Below, one piece after another: positions 1 to 8,643 of a DNA stretch of 64,000 nt; position 1 is the stretch's first letter, and each line of letters starts with the position of its first letter. The notes under the pieces were generated by a model. That model did no database searches. It had not been told where the DNA came from and saw only the letters and a program-made list of their open reading frames with translations. Origin of the DNA: Arminella tubonensis (GTDB taxonomy: Bacteria > Pseudomonadota > Alphaproteobacteria > Rhizobiales > Rhizobiaceae); NCBI RefSeq assembly GCF_003240585.1, contig NZ_PCDP01000038.1:186001-250000 (forward strand), written 5' to 3'. A program made the translations under genes and the position numbers.

Positions 1-1932
1 ACGCGCGCACCTGCCCCACGCATGCCGGCGGCCGAGTACAGGCCCGAGCCGTTCGAATATGCGGACACGCAGGCCCTTGCGGCACGAGCTTCGGCAGCCG
101 CACCAGCATCGAGCAGGGCGGCCCCCATCATCCGCACGTCGCCACCGGCAGATGCGCCTTCGGCACGCGAACCCGAAATTACGGGCGAACCGCTCGACGA
201 AGCCGCAAAGGCCGAGATAAAGGCAACCGTCAGCCAGGAAGTCGGCAAGGCCAGCCTGTTTGCCGGTCTTGGAAAGCGCTTCCGGCCGGCACGCAAGGCC
301 GAGGCTGCGACCCCGGTGGGCCGATCGGTCATCGACCCGGCACCGTCGATCGATCCCGTCGACGTCATGCCGCATGAGGAAGACAACCAGCCGCTGGAGC
401 CGGGCTCCGGCGCACCTGACATCAAGAAGATCCTCGAGCGGGTGCGCGCCAGCCAGACTGCCGCGCGCAACGGCAGCGGCAAGCCGCAGAGCGAAAACGA
501 GCGCGCCGACTATATCGCCGCCGCCCGCCGCGCCGCCCAGGCTGCAGCCGTCGAGGTCGATCAGACGCAGCGGACCTCGCCGGTCGCCGCGGATACCAGT
601 AAAAGAGGCGGCAGCGCCTTCTCGCGCTATCGTCGTCCGATCCTGCTCGCCGTCGGCGCGGCACTCCTGGCGATCATGGCCTTTCCGCTTGTGCACACAC
701 TGACCCACGGCCAGAAGGCGCCCCCGCCGCCGGCCGACGTTTCGATGAACAGTCCAGCAATCGAGGAGCAGGCCGCCAATACTGTCGCAACCGAGCAGAA
801 GGCAGCGCCTGTCGACGTGGCAGCTGTCGAGGCGCCTGCCGTGGTAACTCAGGCTGAGCCCCCAACGGCACCAGCGGCGGCCCCTGCGACCGACGGCGAT
901 CAACTCTCTGCGGCCGCACCGCCCAGCGATGCCGGCGACAAGCCGGTATCGAACGCTGCGCCGGCTCCGACGACGGACGCCCCGGCAGCCGTGCAGAGCG
1001 ATGCTAGCGCCGGCGCACCCGCTGCTTCAGCTTCAGCCCCGGCAGATCCGGCACCGGCCCAGACCGCCGGCATCTCCGTTCCGGACACGATCCAGCCGCC
1101 GTCGCTTGCCGACGCCGCGCGCAAGGGCGATCCGCTGGCGCTTTTCCAGATCGGTGCAATGTTCACCGACGGGCGCGGCGTGCCGACCGACCTCAAGCAG
1201 GCGGCAAGCTGGTACCAGATGTCTGCCGACAAGGGACTGGCACCTGCGCAGTATCGCCTTGCCAGCATGTATGAGAAGGGCAACGGGGTCGACCGCGACC
1301 TTGCCAAGGCCAAGCAATATTACCAGCAGGCCTCCGACCAGGGTAACGCCAGCGCCATGCATAACCTGGCTGTCCTCTTCGCCTCCGGCGCCGTCGGCCC
1401 GCAGGATTACCCGACCGCTGCGAACTGGTTCATCAAGGCCGCCAATTTCGGCGTCTCGGACAGCCAGTTCAACCTGGCCATCCTCTATGCCCGTGGCAAC
1501 GGCGTGAAGCAGGACCTCGGCGAATCCTACAAATGGTTCGCGATTGCCGCCAAGGGTGGCGACAAGGATGCGGCGCAGAAGCGCGACGAAGTGGCCAACG
1601 CCATGAAGCCGGACCAGCTTGCCGCCGCCCGCGCGCAGGTCGACCTCTGGAAGCCGCAGCCGCTCGACCCGAAGGCCAACGGTGTCAACATTCCCGACGA
1701 ATGGGGCGGCAAGGGCGTCCACACCGCCTCGATCGACATGAAGAAGGCGATCCGCAACATCCAGGCCATTCTCAACAATAACGGCTTCGACGCCGGGGCA
1801 CCTGATGGAGAAATGGGCGCAAAGACCGTGACCGCGCTCAAGAGCTTCCAGAAGTCGGTGGGCCTCGAGCCGGACGGCAAAGTGACCGACGCGGTCGTCA
1901 AGCAATTGCTGGCACGCAATAAGAAGGCCTGA
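1..1932 (+). CDS. podJ: PodJ-like polar localization protein, C-terminal part (cut by window start)
   Basis: The reading frame is open from the first base, so the ATG at 22 is probably internal and the gene starts outside the window. The visible part has an acidic, Pro/Ala-rich stretch, one membrane segment (around residues 212-231 counted from the ATG at 22), a long Ala/Pro linker, about four Sel1-type repeats (residues 360-510, for example GRGVPTDLKQAASWYQMSA) and a C-terminal peptidoglycan-binding domain (residues 570-630). This order (cytoplasmic region, membrane pass, periplasmic Sel1 repeats, peptidoglycan binding) is that of PodJ, which marks one cell pole and recruits polar proteins in alphaproteobacteria. 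The N-terminal coiled-coil region cannot be seen. A terminator hairpin follows. Confidence 0.75.
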   Translation, partial: TRAPAPRMPAAEYRPEPFEYADTQALAARASAAAPASSRAAPIIRTSPPADAPSAREPEITGEPLDEAAKAEIKATVSQEVGKASLFAGLGKRFRPARKAEAATPVGRSVIDPAPSIDPVDVMPHEEDNQPLEPGSGAPDIKKILERVRASQTAARNGSGKPQSENERADYIAAARRAAQAAAVEVDQTQRTSPVAADTSKRGGSAFSRYRRPILLAVGAALLAIMAFPLVHTLTHGQKAPPPPADVSMNSPAIEEQAANTVATEQKAAPVDVAAVEAPAVVTQAEPPTAPAAAPATDGDQLSAAAPPSDAGDKPVSNAAPAPTTDAPAAVQSDASAGAPAASASAPADPAPAQTAGISVPDTIQPPSLADAARKGDPLALFQIGAMFTDGRGVPTDLKQAASWYQMSADKGLAPAQYRLASMYEKGNGVDRDLAKAKQYYQQASDQGNASAMHNLAVLFASGAVGPQDYPTAANWFIKAANFGVSDSQFNLAILYARGNGVKQDLGESYKWFAIAAKGGDKDAAQKRDEVANAMKPDQLAAARAQVDLWKPQPLDPKANGVNIPDEWGGKGVHTASIDMKKAIRNIQAILNNNGFDAGAPDGEMGAKTVTALKSFQKSVGLEPDGKVTDAVVKQLLARNKKA

Positions 1933-1954
1933 GGCCGAGAGCAAACGATATCCG

Positions 1955-1990
1955 AAAGGCCCGGTGCGAAAACCTCGCGCCGGGCCTTTT
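1955..1990 (+). terminator. Intrinsic terminator after podJ
   Basis: A GC-rich inverted repeat (AAGGCCCGG paired with CCGGGCCTT) ends in a run of four T, 23 bases after the podJ stop codon. It fits a rho-independent terminator. The remaining 236 bases up to the next gene show nothing I can identify. Confidence 0.75.
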
Positions 1991-2226
1991 GCCGTCTGGC
2001 GCGGACGAGGTGCGCTTGCGCGTGGCCCATGCATCACACGTCCCCAAAAACGGCCGGTAATCCCGACGATGCAATTGACTTGGTGGGTGGCAGGCCGAAG
2101 TCTCCTAAGGCTCTGGCAATGATTTGGCTTTATGTTGCCGGACGACAAAGGGAAGCCGTTCAATAGCGCCGGGCCGGCATGACGAAAAATCCGGCCAGGA
2201 TCGAGCGCATATAACTGGGGCCAGCC

Positions 2227-3150
2227 GTGACGATTTACCTGCCGATAGCCGAACTGTCGGTAAACATCATGATCATTCTCGGCATGGGCGCGGCCGTTGG
2301 CTTCCTCTCCGGCATGTTTGGCGTGGGCGGCGGGTTCCTGATCACGCCGCTTTTGATCTTCTACAACATCCCGCCGATCGTCGCCGTCGCAACCGGCTCC
2401 AACCAGGTCGTCGCCTCTTCGGTCTCCGGCGCCATATCGCACTTCCGGCGCGGCTCGCTCGACCTGAAACTCGGCTCGATATTGCTGGCGGGCGGCCTTG
2501 CCGGCTCCACCTTCGGGCTCTGGATATTCGTGATCCTGCGCAGGGTCGGCCAGATCGACCTCATCATTTCGCTGCTCTACGTCGTGCTGCTCGGCACCGT
2601 CGGCACGCTGATGCTTTGGGAGAGCATAATTGCACTGCGCCGGGCAGCGCGAAAGACGCCGCTCAGCGCCAACAGGCCGAGCCATCACAACTGGGTGCAA
2701 CGATTGCCGCTGAAGATGCGCTTCAAGAAATCGAAGCTCTATCTCAGCATCATCCCCGTCCTTGGGCTCGGCTTCTTCGTCGGCGTGCTGACGCCGATGG
2801 GTATCGGCGGCGGCTTCATCCTCGTGCCGGCGATGATCTATCTGCTCCGGATTCCGACCAATGTCGTGGTCGGCACGTCGCTGTTCCAGGTCATCTTCGT
2901 CACCGCCTATACGACGATCGTGCAGGCAGCGACCAACTATTCCGTCGATATCGTGCTGGCCTTCGTGCTGATGGTGGCCGGCGTGATCGGCGCGCAATAT
3001 GGCGTGCGCGTCGGGCAGAAGCTGCGCGGCGAACAGCTGCGCGCGCTGCTGGGCCTGCTGGTCCTTGCCGTCGGGCTGCGCCTTGCCGTAGCCCTCGTGG
3101 TGACGCCGACGGATGTCTATTCCATCGTCATGGAGGGCGTCGGCCGGTGA
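2227..3150 (+). CDS. TSUP family sulfite/sulfonate exporter (TauE/SafE type)
   Basis: This 307-residue polytopic membrane protein shows the two-fold repeat of the TSUP (TauE/SafE) family: a first half with GFLSGMFGVGGGFLITPLL near residue 25, and a second half with GVLTPMGIGGGFILVPAMIY near residue 190. These glycine-rich motifs are the family signature. Members export small anions such as sulfite or sulfonates; the substrate cannot be told from sequence. It starts with GTG and overlaps the next gene by four bases (GTGA), so the two are probably co-translated. The pairing with a TIGR02186-type protein is common in Rhizobiales and suggests a shared role. Confidence 0.8.
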   Translation: MTIYLPIAELSVNIMIILGMGAAVGFLSGMFGVGGGFLITPLLIFYNIPPIVAVATGSNQVVASSVSGAISHFRRGSLDLKLGSILLAGGLAGSTFGLWIFVILRRVGQIDLIISLLYVVLLGTVGTLMLWESIIALRRAARKTPLSANRPSHHNWVQRLPLKMRFKKSKLYLSIIPVLGLGFFVGVLTPMGIGGGFILVPAMIYLLRIPTNVVVGTSLFQVIFVTAYTTIVQAATNYSVDIVLAFVLMVAGVIGAQYGVRVGQKLRGEQLRALLGLLVLAVGLRLAVALVVTPTDVYSIVMEGVGR

Positions 3151-3950
3151 AACGCCCAACCCTCCTCCTTCTCGCGGCCCTGATGCTGACGCCCTTTGCG
3201 GCAAAGGCGCAGGTGCTGCTCGACCAGCCCGAGACCGCATCGCGCGAGACGATGGAAATTGGCTCATCGACCAGCGAGATTGCCATCACCTCGGATTTCG
3301 CCGGCGCGGACCTGACGATCTTCGGTGCTCTTTCAAATACCGACGAACTGCTGCTGGCGATCGGGCAATACGACATCGTCGTCGTGCTGGAAGGGCCGCG
3401 CGAGAATGCCACCGTGCGCCGCAAGGAGCGCGTTTTCGGGATTTGGGTGAACACGCGCTCGATGACATTCGAACGGGTGCCGGAGGCCTATTCGCTCTCC
3501 AGCACGAGGGCGATCGACAACATCACCGCGCCGCTCGAGCTCAACGATCGCGGCATCGGCATGGACCATATCCCCTTGACCCCGATCGGCTCGGTCGGCA
3601 ACGCCGCCAATCTCACCGAGTTCCGCCAGGCCTTCCGTCGGCTGCAGGAGGCGAGCGGACTCTATGAGCGCGACCCGAGCGGCGTTCGCTTCGTCAGCTC
3701 CAGCCTGTTCAAGGCGTCCCTGCGGCTGCCGGCCGATGTGCCGAACGGCGTTCACACGGTGCGCGCCTACCTCTTCAAGAGCGGCAAGTTCATAACGGAA
3801 AAATCCCTGCCCTTGCGCGTCATCAAGACCGGCATCGAGCAGACGATCACCGATGCGGCGCATGAAAGGCCGATAACATACGGTATTTTCTCGGTGCTGC
3901 TGGCCGTCTTCACCGGCTGGACCGCGAGCTACATCTTCCGCAAAAACTGA
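3147..3950 (+). CDS. TIGR02186-type exported membrane-anchored protein
   Basis: This 267-residue protein begins with a clear signal peptide (MKRPTLLLLAALMLTPFAAKA) and ends with a single membrane segment followed by a short basic tail (YIFRKN). The part between would lie in the periplasm. The overall pattern matches the alphaproteobacterial TIGR02186 family, whose biochemical function is not known. The GTG start overlaps the stop codon of the TSUP transporter, so it probably works with that exporter. A longer in-frame ORF upstream (from 2124) runs through the transporter gene in another frame and is not considered real. Confidence 0.7.
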   Translation: MKRPTLLLLAALMLTPFAAKAQVLLDQPETASRETMEIGSSTSEIAITSDFAGADLTIFGALSNTDELLLAIGQYDIVVVLEGPRENATVRRKERVFGIWVNTRSMTFERVPEAYSLSSTRAIDNITAPLELNDRGIGMDHIPLTPIGSVGNAANLTEFRQAFRRLQEASGLYERDPSGVRFVSSSLFKASLRLPADVPNGVHTVRAYLFKSGKFITEKSLPLRVIKTGIEQTITDAAHERPITYGIFSVLLAVFTGWTASYIFRKN

Positions 3951-4026
3951 GGGCCGGCCCGCCTGTTTGACCTTATTCACGGGTTGCTACCGAGCAAGGC
4001 CTCGCCCCTCACCCTAGCCATCGTAT

Positions 4027-4530
4027 TCACGCGATCTTCTTTTGCGCGACGACCTGCAGATAGGCTTCGGTCAGCCGCCCCAGCACAGATGGCGTGCCGG
4101 GCGGCAGGATCTTGCCCAAGTGCATTGAGCGAAGCTCGTCCATGAAATCGTCGCAAAGCGGCTGGCCGCCTTCTTCCAGCAATTGGGCGCGAATGCTGAG
4201 ATCTTCCGATGCGTCGAGATATTTGCGGCCCCAGGCACCCATGAGGGCGAACAACGGGACGAGGTCGATCGCCATTTCGGTCAGGCTGTAGATGGCCTTC
4301 TGCTTGTGCGAGGCATCGTCGCCGCGGGTCAGCAGTCCGCGCTCGACCAGACGCTTGAGGCGGTCGGCCAGGATGTTCGAGGCTATGCCCTCCTGCGAAT
4401 TCTGCAGCAGCTCGCGGAAGTGCCGCCGGTTTCCAAACATGATGTCGCGAATGACGATCAGGCTCCAGCGGTCTCCCAGAACTTCCAGGGTCAGATTGAT
4501 CGGGCAGCCGGAACGGTGGATTTCATTCAT
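4027..4530 (-). CDS. HxlR family transcriptional regulator
   Basis: This 167-residue winged-helix protein has the HxlR signature: CPINLTLEVLGDRWSLIVIRD near residue 9, then an HTH and wing region (FRELLQNSQEGIASNILADRLKRLVERGLL). Cys9 near the N-terminus is the residue that senses redox or aldehyde signals in several family members. The start at 4530 is chosen because GGAG lies six bases upstream; an upstream in-frame ATG (4566) has no such site. It is divergent from the dihydrofolate-reductase-like gene, and a pair of direct repeats lies between the two, so it probably controls that gene and itself. Confidence 0.85.
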   Translation of the reverse strand: MNEIHRSGCPINLTLEVLGDRWSLIVIRDIMFGNRRHFRELLQNSQEGIASNILADRLKRLVERGLLTRGDDASHKQKAIYSLTEMAIDLVPLFALMGAWGRKYLDASEDLSIRAQLLEEGGQPLCDDFMDELRSMHLGKILPPGTPSVLGRLTEAYLQVVAQKKIA

Positions 4531-4552
4531 TAGGGTCTCCAAAAAAAACTGC

Positions 4553-4607
4553 TTGCATTTTGCCACCAGTGTAGCCTAGTTTCAACCGGTTGCATTTCGC
4601 AACTAGT
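4553..4607. promoter_or_regulatory. Paired repeats between HxlR gene and reductase gene (candidate operator)
   Basis: Two similar 18-base copies, TTGCATTTTGCCACCAGT (4553-4570) and TTGCATTTCGCAACTAGT (4590-4607), are spaced 37 bases apart start to start in the divergent intergenic region. The second contains a TTGC-N5-GCAA dyad. Dimeric HxlR proteins usually bind such sites next to their own gene. The role is inferred from position and symmetry only. Confidence 0.5.
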
Positions 4608-4649
4608 TTTGATAATGGTACAGATGTGGGATCAAATGGAGGGAATGCA

Positions 4650-5209
4650 ATGAGAAAGCTTATCGTCTGGAACCTGATGACGCTCGATGGCTATTTCGAG
4701 GGGGCAAATCCGTGGCAGCTCGACTTCCATATGCTTGCCTGGGGGGAGGAGCTGGAGAAATATGCGACGGAGCTTGGCAACGAAGGGGATACTCTCGTTT
4801 CGGCCGCAAGACCTACGAGGGCATGGCCGCCTACTGGCCGACCGCGACCGAGACGCCTCAAATAGCGACCTACATGAACGGCATCTCCAAGATCGCGGCC
4901 AGCCGGACCATGAAGCAGGCCGACTGGAACAACACCCGGGTCGTCAGCGATGCCGTGACCGACTTGAAGGCGCTCAAGGAACAACCAGGCAAGACGATCT
5001 TCATCTTCGGCAGCGCCGAGCTTGCCGACACGCTGGCCAAGGCCGGATTGATCGACGAGTACCGCATCTGCCTCGTCCCCGTCATCCTCGGCGGCGGAAA
5101 TCCGCATTTCAAACCGGCAACGGAACAGGTGCCGCTGAAACTGCTGGAAGCCAAGGCTTTGAAAACCGGTGGCGTGATTTTGCGCTACGAGCCGGTGAAG
5201 ACTGCTTAG
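4650..5209 (+). pseudogene. Dihydrofolate-reductase-like (RibD C-terminal domain) gene with a frameshift
   Basis: The frame starting at 4650 (AGGG ribosome site just upstream) encodes MRKLIVWNLMTLDGYFEGA and continues to about position 4795. The homologous sequence then resumes one frame over as FGRKTYEGMAAYWPTATETP and runs to the stop at 5209, with the usual end of this family (IFIFGSAELADTLAKAGLIDEYRICLVPVILGGG). Restoring one T in the short T run at 4798-4800 would rejoin the frames into an intact protein of about 186 residues. So it is either a recent single-base frameshift or a sequencing error. Intact relatives are small NADPH-dependent reductases of unknown substrate, often next to HxlR regulators. 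Confidence 0.75.
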
Positions 5210-5236
5210 AGCTGAAGCTCTAACTTTTTGTTGGTC

Positions 5237-5280
5237 GCATTTTCTATCGAGAAACCGGTGTCCACTTTCTCGGAAAATGC
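5237..5280. repeat. Rhizobial-type intergenic palindrome
   Basis: The arms GCATTTTC...CGAGAAA and TTTCTCG-GAAAATGC form a hairpin with a small bulge, around the core CCGGTGTCCAC. It lies between the converging reductase and pdeM genes. From memory, this sequence type (GCATTTTCCGAGAAAG...) recurs between genes in many rhizobial genomes. It may also help end transcription from both sides. Confidence 0.55.
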
Positions 5281-5281
5281 T

Positions 5282-6040
5282 CTAGGCCGTCAGGCTGCCA
5301 TAGCGCACCGAATAGATCCGGTCGCGGCCGAGCAGGTGGGCGACAAGCGAGGTCCGGTCGAAAAGGCCGGCCATCGCCTTGTGCTTAAGGTCGAGGCCGC
5401 CGCTCATGAGGCCGAAGGCCGGCATCAGCAGGCGGGTGCCGTCCGTCGCAAAGCATGGGCGGCGGATGGATTTCTCGCGGCGGCGAACCGTCGCCGAGGG
5501 ATGGAGATGGCCGGCGATCTCGCCTGCCTGCGGGCCGGTTCGCGGCTCGTGGCGAAAGGTGAGGCCGCTATGGGTCATCTGGTCCATGGAATGACCCGGA
5601 AGGGCGACGGTGCCGTCGGGATCGTGGTTGCCGTTGATCCAGACCCATTCGCGGCCGCGCGCCATGGTGACGATCAAGCTGCGAAAGGCTTCCGGCAGAA
5701 ACTGCGAGCCGACGCGGTCGTGGAAATTGTCGCCGAGCGAGATCACCAGCTTCGGATCGTAGCGGCTGATGACGGCGGCAAGCACGGTCAGCGTCGCCAG
5801 CGTGTCGTAGGGCGGGAGCATCATGCCGCGTCGGGCGAAGGCGGCACCCTTCTCAAGGTGCAGGTCGGAAACCACCAGGATGCCGGCATCCGGGAGATAC
5901 AGCGCACCAAAAGGATCGCAGACCGCCGCGACACCATGAACGGTCGTCTCGACGCCAGGGGCGGCGACGAGGCCATTCGTTTCGCGCGCAAGTGCCAGTC
6001 TGTTCATTTCGTCTGCAGTTCCTTCGGGTCCTGTCGTCAT
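5282..6040 (-). CDS. pdeM: Ligase-associated DNA damage response endonuclease PdeM
   Basis: A 252-residue metallophosphoesterase with all metal-binding blocks in order: SDLHLEK (residue 58), LGDNFHDR, NGNHD and GHLHP. This spacing and length match PdeM, which is encoded with an Lhr-type helicase and, in many genomes, a DNA ligase and exonuclease in a DNA-damage cluster. Its ATG overlaps the stop of the upstream helicase gene by four bases, so the two form an operon. No ligase gene is present here. Function as a nuclease is known from the family, not seen directly. Confidence 0.85.
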   Translation of the reverse strand: MTTGPEGTADEMNRLALARETNGLVAAPGVETTVHGVAAVCDPFGALYLPDAGILVVSDLHLEKGAAFARRGMMLPPYDTLATLTVLAAVISRYDPKLVISLGDNFHDRVGSQFLPEAFRSLIVTMARGREWVWINGNHDPDGTVALPGHSMDQMTHSGLTFRHEPRTGPQAGEIAGHLHPSATVRRREKSIRRPCFATDGTRLLMPAFGLMSGGLDLKHKAMAGLFDRTSLVAHLLGRDRIYSVRYGSLTA

Positions 6041-8547
6041 GCCAGCGCCTCGCGGATCAGGTCATCGGCCGCCTCGGCAAGCAGGTGGTCATGCGCCTCA
6101 CCGGGGACGGATTCGCGACCGATTTCCAGCATCACCGGCACGGCGAGCGGAGAGATATGGTCGAGCGGCCGATGGGTGATGTGACCCCTGATTCGCCTCA
6201 GCATATCGCCAAGGCGGCCGATGTCCAAAAGCCCAGTTGACGCATCCTGCCGCGTCGCCTGCAAGAGGATATGATCCGGCTCGTGGCTGCGCAGGACATC
6301 GTAGATCAGATCGGCCGAGACCGTCACCTGCCGTCCGGACTTCTCCTTGCCCGGATGGCGGCGCTCGATCAAGCCTGCAATGACGGCGCAATTGCGGAAA
6401 GTACGTTTCAAGAGGAAGCTCTCGGCGAGCCAGGCCTCAAGATCGTCGCCGAGCATATCCTCGTCGAAAAGATCGGACAGGCTGAGCCGGCCGTTCTCGA
6501 TCATCAGCCCCATGTCCTCCAGGCCCCAGATGCCAAGCGAGTAGTCGGTTGCGACGAAGCCGAGAGGCTTTGCCCCTGCCCGCTCCATCCTCCGCGTCAG
6601 GAGCATGCCGAGCGTCTGGTGCGCCAGCCGCCCTTCGAAGGGATAGGCGACCATATAGGCCTTGCTGCCGCGCGGAAAGGTTTCGACCAATAGCTCGTCG
6701 CGCTTCGGGACCATGGATTTGTCCTTCTGCAGCTCAAGCCAGTCGCGCACCTGGTCGGGCAAACTATGCCAGCGGTCCGGATCGGACAGCATCGAGCGCA
6801 CCTGGTCGGCGAGATAGGTCGAGAGCGGGAACTTGCCGCCGGCGTAGGACGGTATCTTCGGATCGTTGGAATAAGCCTGGCTTGCCAGCGCCTCGTTTTC
6901 GCGAATGCCCTCGAAGCGCAGTACCTTGCCGGAAAAGATGAATGTGTCGCCTTGCGACAACTGCTCGAAGAAATACTCTTCCATCTTGCCGAGCGTGGCG
7001 CCACCGCGGCCGATGCGCCCGCCTGCCCCGCGCTTGACCATTTTCAGATTGAGCATCGGCGCCTCGACGATCGTGCCGGAATTGAGCCGGTATTGCTGTG
7101 CCACACCAGGATTTGAGACGCGCCAGCGGCCGTCGTCCATTTTTCGGATGCGGGCATAGCGCTCGTAGGTTCGGAGCGCGTAGCCGCCGGTGGCGACGAA
7201 ATCGACGATGCGCTCGAAGGTTTCCCAGGAAAGATCGGCATAGGGCGAGGCACTGACGGTCTCGTCGTAGAGCTGCAGCGGATCGAAAGGTTCGGCGCAG
7301 GCCATGCCGAGCACATGCTGGGCAAGAACGTCCAGCGTGCCGCGCCCGACGGGCGGCGTATCCTGCGCACCGATATAATTGGCATCGAGTGCCGCCTGGC
7401 ACTCCATCACCTCGAAGCGGTTTGCCGGAACGAGGATCGCCTTCGACGGCTCGTCCATGCGGTGATTGGCACGGCCGATGCGCTGGGCCAGCCGGGATGC
7501 GCCCTTTGGCGCGCCGACGTGAACGACCAGATCGACGTCGCCCCAGTCGATGCCGAGATCGAGGGTCGAGGTGGCGACGACGGCGCGCAGCCTATTGGCG
7601 GCCATGGCGGCCTCGACCTTGCGACGCTGGCCGACATCGAGCGAACCGTGATGCAGCGCTATCGGCAAATTGTCGTCATTGGCGTTCCAGAGTTCCTGGA
7701 ACAGCATTTCGGCCTGGCTGCGGGTATTGACGAATAGCAGCGTCGTCTGGTGGTCGAGCAGCTGTTTGTAGATATCGGGAATTGCGTATCTGGCCGAATG
7801 ACCGGCCCAGGGGATGTGCTTTTCGGTCTGAAGGATCGAAATCTCGGGCTTGGCGCCGCCCTCGACGGTGACGAGGCCCGCATGGGCGTCGGCGCCTTCC
7901 GACTGCGCGACCAGCCATTTCTGCAGTTCCATCGGTTCTGCGACCGTTGCCGAGAGACCGATCGTCTGCAGGCGCGGCGCGAGACGGCGCAGGCGGGCAA
8001 GACCGAGCGACAGCATGTGACCGCGTTTCGAGCTCACCAGCGAATGCAGCTCGTCAAGGACGACATATCTGAGGTCCTTGAAGAAGCGCTCCGCCTCCTT
8101 GTTGGCAAGCAGGAGCGCCACCTGTTCCGGCGTCGTCAGCAGGATATCGGGCGGCGATAGTTTCTGGCGCTGGCGCTTGGCGCTCGGCGTGTCGCCCGTC
8201 CGGTTCTCCACCGTGACCTGCAGGCCCATTTCGCCGACCGGCTTCATCAGATTGCGTTCGATATCCACGGCCAGCGCCTTGAGCGGCGAGATGTAGAGCG
8301 TGTGGATGCCGATGAAGGCTGAGCCGGGCGGGATCCTGCCGCGGCGGGTGAGATCGGTCAGCGACGGCAGAAAGCCGGCCAGCGTCTTGCCGGCGCCGGT
8401 GGGCGCGATCAGCAGAGTGCTTTCACCGGCCTCGCTGCGGGCCAGCAATTCCAGCTGATGGGCGCGCGGCTGCCAGCCCTTTTCCGCAAACCAGCGGACA
8501 AAGGGGACGGGCAAGGCAACAGGGCTTTCGGTATCGATCTGATCCAC
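6037..8547 (-). CDS. lhr: Ligase-associated DEXH-box helicase, Lhr family
   Basis: An 836-residue superfamily 2 helicase. The Walker A motif is APTGAGKTLAGF (near residue 49), the Walker B is DELHSL (DEVH type), motif III is SATV, and motif VI is QRIGRANH. After the two RecA folds comes the long winged-helix and DEAD-associated C-terminal region typical of Lhr. This short form is the one called ligase-associated DEXH helicase, thought to act in DNA crosslink or break repair. The start codon is GTG at 8547 with no strong ribosome site, so the exact start is uncertain. It is the first gene of a two-gene operon with pdeM. Confidence 0.88.
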   Translation of the reverse strand: MDQIDTESPVALPVPFVRWFAEKGWQPRAHQLELLARSEAGESTLLIAPTGAGKTLAGFLPSLTDLTRRGRIPPGSAFIGIHTLYISPLKALAVDIERNLMKPVGEMGLQVTVENRTGDTPSAKRQRQKLSPPDILLTTPEQVALLLANKEAERFFKDLRYVVLDELHSLVSSKRGHMLSLGLARLRRLAPRLQTIGLSATVAEPMELQKWLVAQSEGADAHAGLVTVEGGAKPEISILQTEKHIPWAGHSARYAIPDIYKQLLDHQTTLLFVNTRSQAEMLFQELWNANDDNLPIALHHGSLDVGQRRKVEAAMAANRLRAVVATSTLDLGIDWGDVDLVVHVGAPKGASRLAQRIGRANHRMDEPSKAILVPANRFEVMECQAALDANYIGAQDTPPVGRGTLDVLAQHVLGMACAEPFDPLQLYDETVSASPYADLSWETFERIVDFVATGGYALRTYERYARIRKMDDGRWRVSNPGVAQQYRLNSGTIVEAPMLNLKMVKRGAGGRIGRGGATLGKMEEYFFEQLSQGDTFIFSGKVLRFEGIRENEALASQAYSNDPKIPSYAGGKFPLSTYLADQVRSMLSDPDRWHSLPDQVRDWLELQKDKSMVPKRDELLVETFPRGSKAYMVAYPFEGRLAHQTLGMLLTRRMERAGAKPLGFVATDYSLGIWGLEDMGLMIENGRLSLSDLFDEDMLGDDLEAWLAESFLLKRTFRNCAVIAGLIERRHPGKEKSGRQVTVSADLIYDVLRSHEPDHILLQATRQDASTGLLDIGRLGDMLRRIRGHITHRPLDHISPLAVPVMLEIGRESVPGEAHDHLLAEAADDLIREALA

Positions 8548-8586
8548 GCGCTAGAGGTAATGGATATGGCGCAAAAGAGAAGGGTG

Positions 8587-8624
8587 TTGACAACCGATCG
8601 AATCATGGATATTTTTTATCCATG
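8587..8624 (+). promoter_or_regulatory. Promoter with overlapping dyad upstream of rrf2-type gene
   Basis: A -35 box TTGACA (8587-8592) is followed after 17 bases by a -10 like box TATTTT (8610-8615). The -10 lies inside the perfect inverted repeat CATGGATA-N5-TATCCATG (8604-8624). A dimeric repressor bound there would block the promoter. The nearby Rrf2-family regulator is the obvious candidate, giving self-repression and control of the downstream decarboxylase-like gene. Confidence 0.7.
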
Positions 8625-8643
8625 AATTGAAAGGAATGATCCG

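Noticed and set aside
1033..3267. 744-residue minus-strand ORF
   Set aside because: It lies antisense to podJ and the TSUP gene, has no recognisable domain, and is rich in His/Arg/Asp as expected for the shadow of a GC-rich gene.
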